A stretch of DNA of 64,000 bases, taken from positions 5,488,001 to 5,552,000 of the forward strand of contig CP114484.1 of the NCBI GenBank assembly GCA_027186245.1, given 5' to 3'. The notes under the pieces are model-generated. The model was not told the DNA's origin. It saw nothing but the letters and a program-made list of their open reading frames with translations, and searched no databases. Source of the DNA: Coriaria nepalensis (Eukaryota; Streptophyta; Magnoliopsida; Cucurbitales; Coriariaceae). The position numbers and the translations under genes are program-made. Positions 1 to 12,350 of this stretch are shown here, one piece after another (position 1 is the first letter of the stretch; the number at the start of each line of letters is the position of its first letter).

Positions 1-290
1 AGGAGTGATGAATCTCATCTTAATCACTCACAACTTTCATACATGACACGTTGTACCCAATAATTCATCTTTCGTATCCTTGGCTATCTTTTTGAGTGAT
101 GTTAAAGTATGAAACGTTACATATAAGATTCCATAAGAATCTCAAGTTTGAGAATCACATGCACTATAGTCAATAGATAAATCTCATTAATAGTTACTAT
201 TATGACCATTGAGATTTATCTAAGTGACATGTTCGGTCAATTTAGTCTCGACTAAATATCTACATAGTTATCTCTATATTTTTCTCATAT
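1..290 (-). repeat. LTR fragment (long-LTR family), cut by window edge
   Basis: Read on the minus strand, this stretch follows the same order of short blocks as the first 300 bases of the LTRs at 14.1-15.9 kb and 37.3-39.0 kb. The blocks are a GACTTAATCACTGA-like run, then TAAATCTCAATG, then an AT-rich spacer and a GATGAATC segment. It is therefore probably the start of another LTR of this family, running off the left edge of the window. The match is diverged and was found by eye. Confidence 0.5.
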
Positions 291-640
291 AGTTGGTTAA
301 GAGGACAACCTTGCTAGACATTAAGAAGATAACCGATAAATAGCCTTTCCGGATTATCAATGTCATTTTTGATAACTCTATAATTATAAACAATTAGATC
401 TTAAGCGTTTAGCTATTTGAATCTCGTCAACATTATTTCCTTCATGGTTTCAAGTCTATAAACTAAGATCTCGAACTTTATTATGATATATAATAAATAA
501 TGACAAAAACATATAATATTATTCTGAATGCAACAAAAAATATAATAAATAAAGTATCATTTATTAAATAAATAAACATTAAATTATTCATATTCATAAT
601 AAAAAGATTGTTCACACAATTAATATGTCTTATTTAGGTA
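291..640. other. AT-rich spacer, nothing recognised
   Basis: AT-rich sequence without a coding pattern or clear repeat. It separates the LTR fragment from the degraded LINE. Confidence 0.6.
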
Positions 641-3563
641 TAACAGATTGACTTGACGGGTTTATAATTTTCGCCAACCACGTCTTCTTCCTCAAGAGAA
701 AGAAAACTACTTTGACCAACACCATTACAAACCAGAGGCATAATCGAGAGAAAAATATCCGAGTAGAAGTCCTCTCACTCACATCATCTTTATGCTATGG
801 AGGTAGAAAGAGGTACAAAGACCCACATAGATCCTAGGCATATCTCCCATTTTGCTCCGGAAGTCACCCAATTAACAACCTTGTTTGTTGATTTGTTAAT
901 CATTTACTAAGGCAGAGCTAACAAAAAACTTTCTTTTCTCTCTAAACTCCGTCAGACCATCCTCAACTGTCCAGTCATACATATACCCATTTTTCTCCAT
1001 CTCAGACAAGTAAATTACAATCACATCACCCTCAAAGAGAACCTTTTCGAGACCCTTCACCATAGCTAGCTCACAACCTTCCAACAAAGCTTTTACTTCT
1101 GCAGAAACATAAGGCATAAAACTAGTCTTTGCTAGACCAACAACCAAATTTCTCCTAAAATTTAGCACCGCAACACCAATACAGGCTATATTTCCATCAA
1201 TATCAATCGATGGATCACAATTTATTTTAATTTAACCTTCTTTAGGCGGCTTCCAAAAGGTAGAAACTTATTCCTCACTACCATTTTTCCTATTACATAT
1301 AACATATGGTTTAATGCTACTAACAAACTAATCCATCCCTGCATTAAGTACCTTGAAGACATACTCACATATGGATTTCCATATTTTCCAACACGAAAAT
1401 TCAGCATAAGTACCTTGCCCTTTATTTGTCAAGAATTATGTAGATTTTAAGCAACCCCATAACCAATGATAAAACCTTGTAATCTTGTTTTTTTTTTAAT
1501 GCCCAGGCCAACAGATTCTCCAAACTAGACTCCCTTTGTCCATCCATAAAAGAGCAATGCATGTTTTATTTTATCTTCTTCTTTCTAGCAGATGGGGCAA
1601 ATTGGCGAGGCCTTACAATATCTCTTCCATAATTCATAGCTAGAAGCCAAAGCTCTAGTGCTAGCTTTTCATTAAAAAAAAAAAAAAAAGCTTTGATCTT
1701 TGGAAAAAAAGGTCAATTCCACACCTTTTTCCAAGTCTCACAATGAACTGAAACTAAAGATGAAGCTTTCTAGGAGTATACTTGTATGTAGGTTGTGTAG
1801 AAAAAACTGTACTAACCAAAACCACTCTACAATGATCCCATTCCGTTGATTTCAGTCGGTATTACCCTTTTAAAATTTTGTTTCAGTTAATGCATGGACT
1901 AAACTTGCAGCACCCCTTTTGGTGGTGTTAGTTTTGGTGCACCGGCAAAAAAATAAAATTCCCCATTTTATTTTTATTTTTTACTTTCCCTTCACTTTTC
2001 CAAACCACCCCCACTTCCTCTTTTTAATGGTATCGGTTTCAGTAAATTTAAATATTATTGATTATAATATTTAAATAAAATGATATTTTTAATTATTATA
2101 TTGTTAAATTTTTCTTCAAACATTTGTATTATAGGAAGATAATTCATACAACTAAAGTAAAGTAAAAATCACACACATTATAATATGTATCATATCTATA
2201 TAAATTAAAGTAAAAACTAAAAAAATATATTAATACATAGGTAAGAAGTGAAAAGAAGAGTCAGTTTTGTCGGTGGTCATCGCAAAGTTGGTAGGTGTTC
2301 GGTGCATATGGATTGTGTCGGTTCCAATCGGCTTGGTGTTAGCATCTATTGAAACTAACATTTGCACAACCCTACTTGTATGCTTCTTTTTTATCAGTGT
2401 ATGTTCCTTCCTTCCTTCCTTCCTTCCTTCCTTCCTTCCTTCCTTAGGGGCAATATAAACTTGTATGTTTCTTTACAAATTAGGATAGGAATAGAGATGA
2501 TAACTTCTTTAACAGTAATTGGAACTTAATCATTTAAGCAATCTAACTTTCATCTCCTTACTTAAGTATCTAGAATCTCACAAGTCTTATAATGATCACT
2601 GTGAATTCTCTAGCCATGTTCTCCAAAGGCTCATTGTTATTTACAGGGATCCATCTATCTTCCCATATATGCACACTAGCCCTCCATCACTCATCTTTGA
2701 AATCAAATCCTCTTTTATTGCATTCCTCCTATCGATCACACTAGCCCAAGCCCAAGAAGCTTTTGCACCCTTACTAGCCTTCCTAGGACTACTACAATTA
2801 GGAAAATATAAGCCCTTTAAGACTCTAGCCCAAAGGTCCATCTGTTGACTAGACCATCTCCAAATGTGCTTAGCTAGGAAAGCCCATTTAAAATCACCAA
2901 GATCCCTAAAACCTAATCCCCGTTCCTATTTTGTCAAATTGAGTTTCTCCTAGCTAACCCAATGTATTCTTCTTTCTTCTCCCACTTGCCCCCACCATAA
3001 CCTAGCCACAACATCACTTATTTCCTCCCGGTGTCTTTTTATTTTATTTTATTAGTTTAAAGCTAGATATTACATAAGTAGGTATGGCCATTGCTACTGC
3101 CTTCATCAAGACTTCCTTCCCTCCACTAGATAATAATTTGTATTTCCAGCTTATTTAGCTTAGCCAAAATTGTCTCCTTAACATAAGAAAAAGTTTTATA
3201 TATTGTCTTTTCCCAAAGAGCATGAATCCCAAGATAAGTACAAAAGAATTTGTACTTCTGACATTCATTACCCTCTCCACCACCTTTCTAGTCTCAACCA
3301 AGAAAATGGAACTTTAAACGACACTAGATTCATCCAAGTTCACCCCAGGCCTGAAGCAACATGGTAGCTATAGATTAAATTTTAATATCTTTCTATAGCT
3401 CTTCTCTTTTGCCTCCACGAAGAAAAGAGTCATCCGCAAAGAATAAATATGATAGGACTGACATGATCTTTCAATCCTTAATCCTCTAATATTCCCATTT
3501 CCCATTTCATGGTTCTAAAAAGGACATCAATCACAAGAAAAAGAGATAGGGGAAAAGTGTCCC
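640..3563 (-). mobile_element. Degenerate non-LTR retrotransposon (LINE): RT, zf-RVT, RNase H remnants
   Basis: Minus-strand remains of a plant L1-like element. In order from high to low coordinate: the end of the palm with a FADD active-site motif (about 3420-3450, after a frameshift); a segment reading GLGFRDLGDFKWAFLAKHIW (about 2870-2925), typical of the region after the RT; LWARVLKGLYFPNCS (about 2790-2840); a zinc-finger-like reverse-transcriptase tail with HALLF.GWTKGV (about 1500-1560); and an RNase-H-like domain with VKALLEGCELA and EGDVIVI (896-1168). Stops and frameshifts break every part. The endonuclease and the first half of the RT are absent, because the element stops where hAT sequence begins near 3.56-3.61 kb. 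No target duplication could be identified. Confidence 0.85.
2404..2445. repeat. (TTCC)n microsatellite
   Basis: About ten uninterrupted TTCC units inside the dead LINE region. A short open frame across it encodes only repeated Ser-Phe-Leu-Pro and is not a gene. Confidence 0.9.
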
Positions 3564-3599
3564 CTATTTAATCTCTTTAGAAGGCTTACTTTTACTAAA

Positions 3600-5050
3600 G
3601 GTGCTGGAAGTTACTGAAAGCATGTTTAGATGGTTGGAGCATTAAAAAAGTTTTGACTATCACTGTTGATAATGCTACTAGTAATAATAGTACTTTGAAA
3701 TATTTGCAAAGAAGAACCAAAGATGTAAAAGGGGCTCTTTTAGGCAATGAGTTCCTACACGTTCGTTGTGTTGCACACATTGTTAATTTAATTGTTAAAG
3801 ATGTTTTACAAGAGATGCATGAGTTGGTTGAAAAAATTCGAAATGCAGTTAAGTATGTTAGATCTTCTCCCTCTAGGTTGGAAATGTTTAAGAAATGTAT
3901 TGAAAAGTTAAATATTGCTTGTAAGAAAGGCTTATGTCTTGATGAAGAAACTCATTGGAATTCCACTTTCTCAATGTTGGATGTTGCTCAAAAATATGAG
4001 TCTGCCTTTGATCGCCTTCAAGAAGATGATCCTAGGTTTTTCTTGTATTTTACTGAAAAGATTATAGGACCACCTAAGGAAGATGATTGGATTAATGCTA
4101 GAAGTTTTACAAAAAAATTTCGTAAGGTTATCATTATACTGTCTAGGCTAGTTGTCATGTGTAATTCTACCGATATCTCGTTGGGTGCAATGGCTTTTCG
4201 TATGAAATTGAAGTTTGATAAGTATTGGGGAAGTGATGAAAATTTGAACTTCTTGTTGTATGTTGCTGTTTTATTGGATCCGAGATTTAAACTGAAGTTT
4301 GTGAAGTTTTGTTTGGTAAAACTGTATAATTCTGAGAATGTTGTGACTTTAAGTTCTAAGATTGTGGAAATTTTGGATCGGTTATATGATGATTATGTTT
4401 TACATGGGGAAGTCAGAATACAAACTAATGAGGTTGGTAGTAGTTGTTCGGCTAAAAATATTGAAGATATGGAAGTGGAGGATGAGGAGAGTAAGATAGA
4501 ATGGTTGTTTATTAAACATTTAGAAGAGGAAGAAAGAGTGGAAGCAACTTCCGAGGTTGGAAGGTACTTAGCTGAAAATTGTAAGAAATATAGTGAATCT
4601 TTTGACATATTAGGGTGATGGAAGTGCAACTCAACAAGGTATCATGTTCTATCACAAATTGCATGAGATATTTTAGCTATTCAAGTTTCTACTGTTGCCT
4701 CAGAGTCCACTTTTAGCACTAGCGGAAGGATACTTGATCCTCTTAGAAGTTCTTTAGGTCCTGACACCATGGAAGCACTTATGTGTACTCAAGATTGGTT
4801 AGTATTCAATAATCCACTTATTGAGGAAAAAGATCTGGATTTTGAAGAAGAAGTTAGAGAATTTGGTATTTTTTTAACTTTTTCCTTTTTCAGTTTCCAT
4901 TTTTTTTAAGCTAGTATTTAGTATTTCTAAGTTTTTAAGTTTTTCTCTTTTTAATTGTATTTTCTGGTTTGTACAGATGGACTTGCTGTTTTGGATGAAA
5001 TTATTAGGGAGACTGCTGCTTTTGCATTGGCAACAACAGGAAGTCAATAA
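3600..5050 (+). mobile_element. hAT-family transposase pseudogene (RICESLEEPER/DAYSLEEPER-like)
   Basis: Relic of an hAT DNA transposon transposase. Frame one (about 3608-4618) starts with LLKACLDGWSIKKV and TITVDNATSNN, continues with HVRCVAHIVNLIVKD, KIRNAVKYVRSSPSRL and THWNSTF, and stops at a TGA at 4616-4618. The hAT C-terminal dimerisation segment follows (about 4683-4860: VSTVASESTFST, GRILDPLRSSLGP), preceded by another in-frame TGA where the family usually has Arg. A likely intron (about 4868-4974, ending TTTGTACAG) precedes a last piece ending at TAA 5048-5050. The N-terminal BED zinc finger is missing; dead LINE sequence sits in its place. The element is inactive, with at least two premature stops and a lost DNA-binding end. 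The terminal inverted repeats were not identified. Confidence 0.9.
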
Positions 5051-8000
5051 GGTCTAACATGACTATCTTTTTTGTGCATCATGGTAATAAATTTGTTTTT
5101 TTGAAACATTGTTATTATTAATGTTATTTTAATTTAGTTTAATAAGTATTGATTTTATAAATATCTTTTGAATTCATAGATTGCTCTTTTGAAGATATTT
5201 TTTGTGTAATTGGGTGCAAATGATGAGTAGATAAATGGATCAGATGTTGAATGATAATCTATTTTGCTTGTTTTGGATCAGATGTCAATGGTTAGTTTTT
5301 CTGCTGTTTTATGATGATTTTGCTTGAGAACATGTTTAATCTATTTTATAATGGTTAGTGAATATGAAAATATATTGTTTAGTTAATCTATTTAATATTT
5401 TGGATATGATTTGAGAATTTGTTTGTGATGATCAGAATTTATTTAATAATCTACTTGCTTGATTTGAGAACTCACTCCATAGATATTTCCCATACATGTC
5501 ACAATTTGGTGGGTTGGTCTTGTGTGTTGGGCTGTATATATGACACTTGCATATAATCAGGTAAAAGACTTTCAAACATCTTCTTCATAAGCCACTAATT
5601 TTGATGAGTTTTAATCGTAATTTTCTGCAGACATTGTTTGTGAGTTATTAGGATGCCCCATATCAGTTGGAACATGAGTTGAAACTTGAATTAGAAAGCT
5701 AAAGATGCTCTATATCAAATTAGAGTGCTATATACTATCTAAGTAAGTTATTCATTAAATATATTGTATAAAAAGTAAGAATTTCCTTTAATTAAATGTG
5801 TTAAATTAAAGTCTTTGTTGTTTATACTTTTTTTTGGTAGGTTAGCACTTGGAAGTTGAGGTTGGTTGAAAATGGTATTGATGAATGATGTATGCTTTTA
5901 TCATTTTGAAAATAGTATTTATCTAGTTTATCCAGTCATTTGTTATATTTGTCAGTAAATATGATTAAATCAATCAAATGTAATTGTATTTTTTATTGCT
6001 ATGCTTTTATAAACTGAACTCTTGTGTATTAAGATTTTATACTTTTATTGTTATGAACTAAATGTAATAAACTAGACTATAATGAATTTTAATGTCATTA
6101 GACATTATTACTATAAATTTTTATTTTAGATTTGATGTTATTGTAATTTGTATATGTTTAAGGTTTTATATTTTTATTTGAGATTGAGATATAAATTGAA
6201 TTATGCTATTATAAAACCAATATATGTACATATTTAAGATTAAATATTAGAAATTTAAAAGAGAAAAATTAGTTCTTACACCATTTGAACCTGCCCATTC
6301 TAACCCAAATTCGTCCAAACCCGAATTTCAAGTTTTGAAAAATAAGTGGTCGGATTTGATGTATGGGCTAACCCGCCCGCAATATTTGGATCAGATTAAA
6401 AATATGGTCAAATCCGACTGACCCAACCTACGAATAGGCCTACCCGAGGTTACCTTGGCTCGCCCCAATTGGGTTGGTATGAGGTTGCCTCGGCTCCACC
6501 CAACAGGATGGCCCAGCCGCCCATGGGTAAACTCATCTGGATCGTGTTAAAAATTCGGTAAAAAGTCTATTTTAAGAAATACGATAAAAATGGTCAAAAA
6601 GTCGAAGATTGAGAATCACAATGTGTGATTTTCTTAATTTGTAAAATCGATTAATTTCTTTCTCATCCTTCTACGTCTTCTTCTTCTTTCTATCTCTCTA
6701 ATCTCTTTCTGTATGTCTATCTTTCTATCGCATGCAAAAAAGCCAAAGAAGAAGAAGAAGAAGAAGGTCTTCTTCTCTCTCTAGCTTTCCATCGCATGCA
6801 AGGAAGCCAAAGAAGAAGAATAGGAGGTGGTGTTTCTGGTTCGTGGCTTAGAATTGTAAAAACTTGAGATAAAAATCCTTCAATTTCCTAATCCCTAATT
6901 TCGACCGTCTGAACTGAGTTGCCCCAAATAGCCAAACTCACCAAAGTCTACTTCTACTGGGGAAGACAAAACTAATGGCAGTGAAGGGGAAAGTCAAGGC
7001 ACTAAGATTAGAGACACGAGCTCTGTGTATCAAGAGCAAAAAGCTCAACCAAGAGCTTCCCTAGAAAGTAATGAGAGCCTTTGTGCATGCCAAAAAATTA
7101 AATATACCATCTCTTAGTTGCTGCCTAATTGAGCTTCCCTCTTCTTCATCACTGGCTCTCTTTCCTCTCTCTATCCTCTCTCTCTCTCTATCATTTCTCA
7201 TCAAGCTTTTCCATCGCATGCGAAGAAGCTTAAGAAGAATAAGAGGAGGTGGTGTTGCTGTGCTGGTTCGTGCTTATTAATGGCGAATAAGTAATGGCAA
7301 GCTAAAGAAGGAGAAAACCAGGAAAAGTTGGCCCGACCCAAACGACTAAATGGTCAAACTCGCCATTTCATTAACGGTAGAAAACCGAGAAAAAATTTGG
7401 GCCAACCCAAATGCAAATTGCATTTAAAAAAACTCATTCTCAGCTCCACTTTTCCGGATTGCTAGCTGTATACAAAAATGAAAATGGCAGGAAAGATTAA
7501 AGTTTAACAAGTAGTTTACGTAAATGGTTGCCTTACATATACAAAAATGCGTCGCACAAGGCTTATGGAGCAATTTAGTTAAGAGTACTTTTATATTAGG
7601 TTAACTACATTTTTATATTAGTTAAAATTTTAAATGATATGGATAAATTTTTTGAAAAAAACAAATTTCATGTATATTTTTAACTTTTAATTTAATTTAA
7701 TTTATCTGATTTTTTATATTTAAAAAATAAAATTTAATTAAGTTTAATTTATTTAATTATTATTTTTTCTATTTTATTAATTATAATAAATAATATTCTC
7801 TTTAATTATTTTATTTAATTAATTTAAAGAATAGAATACAAAATTTGATACATAATTATGTAAAAAATTATTAATTAAAAGAGATACTATTACTTAAATA
7901 GTGGTCTACATCTACATCAATAAAAAAGAGAGAAATAATTTTTTTATTTATTTTTATAATAGCACTTCATGAATACATATAACACTTATAGACTAAAGTT

Positions 8001-8238
8001 TAGGGAGAAATTAAAATATCATATTAACTAAAATTAAATTAAAAATTAAAGAGAATGATCTTATTATTTGCATTCATAAATAATAGCAAAAATAACGAGT
8101 CGGCCATTTTAAAATTTTCATTTCCCTCCATCTCTGTGTCGCTCTCTAGCTTTGCAATTCACTGCATCTCTCTCTACCTTTGCGTTTCGGTGCCTGGCTG
8201 AAGAGATTCTTCACAGTAGGGTATTTCTGGGAGAAGTA
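5051..8238. other. hAT 3' flank, repeats and RAD51 upstream region
   Basis: No gene recognised. From 6270 to 6560 the sequence becomes rich in GGGT/ACCC-type words (TTCGTCCAAACCCGA, ACCCGCCCGC, TTGGGTTGG). Such words are typical of hAT subterminal regions and may mark the end of the element above. Two diverged copies of a segment containing TCGCATGC and GAAGAAGAA runs lie at about 6720-6850 and 7140-7290. From 7500 to 8100 the sequence is very AT-rich. The last 130 bases before 8239 are CT-rich and would suit a 5' UTR of RAD51. Confidence 0.5.
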
Positions 8239-10470
8239 ATGGAGCAGCACAGAAATCAGAAGATGGCCCAGGAGCACGACGCGGTTGAGGAGATGCAGCA
8301 CGGCCCTTCCCCTGTTGAACAGCTTCAGGTGATCTTTCTCTTTTCTTTACGGAATCCCTACATTTTACCACCACCACCCCCTTTCTCTGCACTTTTGTCA
8401 TCAAACCCATGTTAGATTCTATACTAATTTTCTATCGAAGAGTTTCTTTATGCTCTTTCTGGGTCAAAGTGAACTTTTTTTGGAATCTTGGAGGATTTAC
8501 CTGTTTGAATCACTGTCAATCTGTTCCTAAGGAATACCCTTGTTAGAATTTGTATGTTTCCAGTTTCCGTAAATTCATCATAACAAAATGGACAAAACAG
8601 ACGTGAAATTTTTAATTGGGTTGGCATATAGGTTTCTCCCAAATTGATTCTACGTTCTATTTTGTGAATGTTGAAAAAATTGTAACTTTGTAACCACTTT
8701 TAATTTCATTTCATTTAATAAAAAAAATCAAACCCAAGGCTTCTGGTATTGCCTCCATTGACATCAAGAAGCTGAAAGATGCTGGTCTCTGTACGGTTGA
8801 ATCCGTTGCTTACTCTCCCAGAAAGGAACTATTGCAAATCAAAGGCATCAGTGAAGCTAAAGTTGAAAAAATCATTGAAGCGGGTAAATAATCCTGCTGT
8901 CCATATTTATTTATTTATTTATTTCAGGCTATGCATCTTGCATTCTTGCTTGATTCAATTCAACTTTTTAGATCTGTCTTTATAAACTTATTGATTATGA
9001 TACAGCGTCAAAGCTGGTGCCTCTGGGCTTCACAAGTGCTAGCCAACTCCATGCTCATAGGCTTGAGATCATTCAACTAACGTCGGGGTCAAGAGAACTC
9101 GACAAGATTCTAGAAGGTAGTTTCACTTCTTTCAACCACTTCTCTTGAAATTAGTTACTAGCTCTTGTATGAGAGTTAGTTGGCTTATAACTGAAATTTC
9201 TCTCTCTTATCAGGAGGAATTGAAACAGGGTCTATTACGGAGATATATGGAGAATTTCGGTCTGGAAAGACTCAACTGTGCCACACACTTTGTGTCACTT
9301 GCCAGGTAATAGCCTTTTTCTTATAGCAAGACTGTTAATTCAAACTAAGCACTTTTTCTGATGGGGTTTTGATTTGTCAGCTTCCATTAGATCAAGGTGG
9401 GGGTGAGGGAAAGGCAATGTACATTGATGCAGAAGGAACGTTTAGGCCACAGAGACTATTACAGATAGCAGACAGGTTTTACAATTGACTAATAAAACTT
9501 ATGATTAACATGTTTATGGAACAGATTAGCTAAATCGGTGTTAATTTCTGCAGGTTTGGTTTAAATGGTGCTGATGTTTTGGAAAATGTGGCCTATGCTA
9601 GGGCATATAACACGGATCATCAGTCTAGACTTTTGTTGGAAGCTGCTTCTATGATGGTGGAAACAAGGTACTTAACACTGCAACTACCAGCTACAAAGAA
9701 AAAAAAGAGAAAAGTTAATATTCACTAGACTGATATCTAGTTAATCTCAAACCCCATTATTTTCTTGCCTGGGATTATCCATTTTTTTCTTACTTTTGAA
9801 GGTTAATATGTATTGCAATCAAATCAAACCATTCATTATCCTACATATAATGTGTGATGATATAGCTAGAATGAAAGTAGATGCATATCCTGATATACGA
9901 TATCTGTAGGTTTGCTCTTATGATAGTAGACAGTGCTACCGCACTCTACCGAACAGATTTCTCTGGAAGGGGAGAACTTTCAGCTCGCCAAATGCATCTG
10001 GCTAAATTTCTGAGGAGTCTCCAGAAGCTAGCAGATGAGGTGAATGCTATTTGACATATAAGTCAATACATGAAAACAAGTTTCCATTTTGGCCTCAGAC
10101 CATTTGTTCTTCTCCTTAATGAAAATGTTGCTGGTTGTATAGTTTGGTGTAGCTGTTGTTATTACAAATCAAGTGGTAGCGCAAGTAGATGGTTCGGCAA
10201 TCTTTGCTGGGCCTCAGATAAAGCCAATCGGAGGCAACATTATGGCACATGCTTCTACAACGAGGTTTGTCAATAACATAAGATGTGTCTAGTTCATTCA
10301 TTTCGGTAAAAAAAATATAACCCCCACTTTATTTCTTAAATTACAGGCTTGCCCTAAGGAAGAGTAGAGGTGAAGAGCGAATATGTAAAGTGATAAGTTC
10401 GCCCTGCTTGGCTGAGGCTGAAGCACGCTTTCAGATTTCGCCTGAAGGTGTTGTTGATGTTAAGGACTAA
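8239..10470 (+). CDS. RAD51: DNA repair recombinase RAD51
   Basis: RecA-family ATPase that coats single-stranded DNA in the nucleus and drives strand exchange in homologous recombination and meiosis. Nine exons: 8239-8328, 8739-8883, 9006-9116, 9214-9305, 9381-9475, 9554-9667, 9910-10039, 10143-10264, 10347-10470. They join in phase to 340 residues, close to the 342 of Arabidopsis RAD51. An N-terminal helix-hairpin-helix domain ([15 protein letters not shown], about residues 65-80) precedes the core with Walker A GEFRSGKT and Walker [12 protein letters not shown]. Loops GRGELSARQ and [18 protein letters not shown] and the ending [12 protein letters not shown] follow. The first ATG of the conserved N-terminus (MEQHRNQ) was chosen as start. 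One oddity is Ser306 in LRKSRGEER, where relatives usually have Gly or a similar small residue. It is convergent with the RBR ligase gene 376 bp downstream. No lesion is visible. Confidence 0.97.
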
Positions 10471-10846
10471 ATAGTCTATATTTTAGCCATGCTTAACGTG
10501 GATTGATGCTGCTGCGTGTACTTCCATGCCAAAACTTGAACAAATCAAACAGCTAAAATTTGATCTTTTGTGACACAGATTGGATTGTCTCGATGAATAT
10601 TCAAGCGCGTCCATGAAAAAAAAAAAAAAGATAAATTAAATAAATAGTTACAAAAACTACAAAGCTAAGCTAGGAAAAGAATGGAAACTTCACGAAAAAG
10701 ACGAAAATTTACCAAAATGAAAAGCACACAAACTGACATTCATTCGGCACGCGTATTTTTTATTTCCCAATAGATAAGCATGTATGTCCAAGACTAAATC
10801 ATTCTACCCTAAACAAAACAGGATCAAATTAAGGGGGTGAAATTAG

Positions 10847-12350
10847 TCAATTGTGTTGGGGATGACACCGGTTACAAATATGGTCTATCTTCGTTGCAGT
10901 TCCACATCTGTAACAAAACTTAGTACCACACCTTTCATCCAAACTAAAGTAATTTCAGGAGTTTGAATTACATAAATAATCAGAGAGAGGTTAATTTGAA
11001 TCTATTGCATGCCCAAATGCATTATTAGCCTTTTAGATATATAGATAGAAAGCCACATGCATCATTCAAAAAAAATCAAAATAAGACCAGTATCAAGAAC
11101 ACAGGGTATAGCAGAAATTCATTATGGGAAAATTTTGAAGAGGGTAATAGTTATCCATGTTATGCTACTAATAGCATCCCTTAGAGTAGTAAGTCATATA
11201 TTTTTCAGCATAAAATATAATATACTAAACGATTTATGAGATTGAACTTGCATAAAATAATCTTTAGATACTTGTATCCTAAGAAACATACACAAGAAAT
11301 ATAACAAAGAACGGCAGTAAGATTTGATATTAATAATACTCGTAAGTGAGATGGCAGAGAAACGGACCGGCATTTCATAAACAAGCAACCTGCAGATTTC
11401 TCAACATAGAACTTGCAATTAGGGCACCTAGGCCATTTTTTCTCCTGTGCAAGCTCCATCAACATAATATCCTCTCTTTCTCGTTCATCCTTGTTCAACT
11501 TCTGAAACTCGACACAATCAATCCCTGTATGCCAAGAAACCTTACATTGTGCACAGAACAACCTCCTACAAAGAGGACACTCTGACTCCCTTACAACCTC
11601 TGACCCATCATCAAGCAACAGCGCCGAACAATCCTTGTACGGACAATAAAACTTTTCAGAACCAAGAATGACAGCCTCACATAACGCATTTCCCCACCGA
11701 TCAAGAGCCTCAGATGGTAGAATCGAACGACAATACGCGGGTTCTAGAATCCCTGGGCAGTCGATGACCGGGCAGCGGATTGACGTGGCATTTTCTTGAA
11801 GCTTGGAAACTACGTATTTCGCCACACAGTCTGTACAGTAAGAATGGGAGCAATACTTTATGGTGAATGACTCATTTGCAGGCTTGGGTTCAATACAGAT
11901 TTCACAAACGAAAGTTGGCGGATCGGTTTTCGGTTTGGAAGTGGAAGCCTCCCCTGTTTCAGAAAAAGAGGGTTTTTTTCGCCTACCGAAGGGAGTGTGG
12001 GTAGGCTTGAACCCTAAGAGTCGTAGTTCATCGTCGCTATCGTCTTGATTGTCGAGGGAGAGGTCGATAAAGGAATCAGGGCGAGATTGAATGAAGGAAG
12101 CCCGGAGACCGAGACGGAGTTCTCTTTCCTCCTCGTACTGTTCGACGGATATTGCATCGGCACTGGAGGTGCCTTTGCACGAGAAGGAACGATTAAGGTG
12201 GGGTAAGAGATCGTTTGAATTTTCAACGTCCACGACCTCGATCGGAGACTGATTATGGTGTACTGTTACCGGTTTCTTCTTTTCGGGTTTCTTTCTCGAC
12301 TTTCTGTTTCCTTCATCTTTTACCGCTACTGGCACGATAGGGGTCGCCAT
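10847..12350 (-). CDS. RBR-type (RING-in-between-RING) E3 ubiquitin ligase
   Basis: RBR ligases accept ubiquitin from an E2 on a RING2 cysteine and pass it to substrate. Two exons, 11368-12350 and 10847-10931, join across a 436-bp intron to 355 residues ending CHPQHN. RING1 starts at Cys149 (CEICIEPKP) and runs to CPVIDCPG near 200. The IBR spans about 235-280 (CPYKDC, CPLCRRLFC, HTGIDC). RING2 begins CPNC at 309-312, and Cys322 in SAGCLFMKC is the expected catalytic cysteine. The intron falls inside RING2 just after Cys327, so the last zinc ligands (CGTKFCYRC, HICNRC) come from exon 2. The N-terminal 145 residues are basic, then acidic (NQDDSDDELR), with no known domain. Substrate and pathway cannot be inferred. 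Confidence 0.93.

Noticed and set aside
2267..2458. Open frame ending in repeated Ser-Phe-Leu-Pro
   Set aside because: The repeat is the translation of a (TTCC)n microsatellite within a dead LINE.
7071..7280. 69-codon frame near 7.1 kb
   Set aside because: Low-complexity CT and GAA tracts; no start context or domain.
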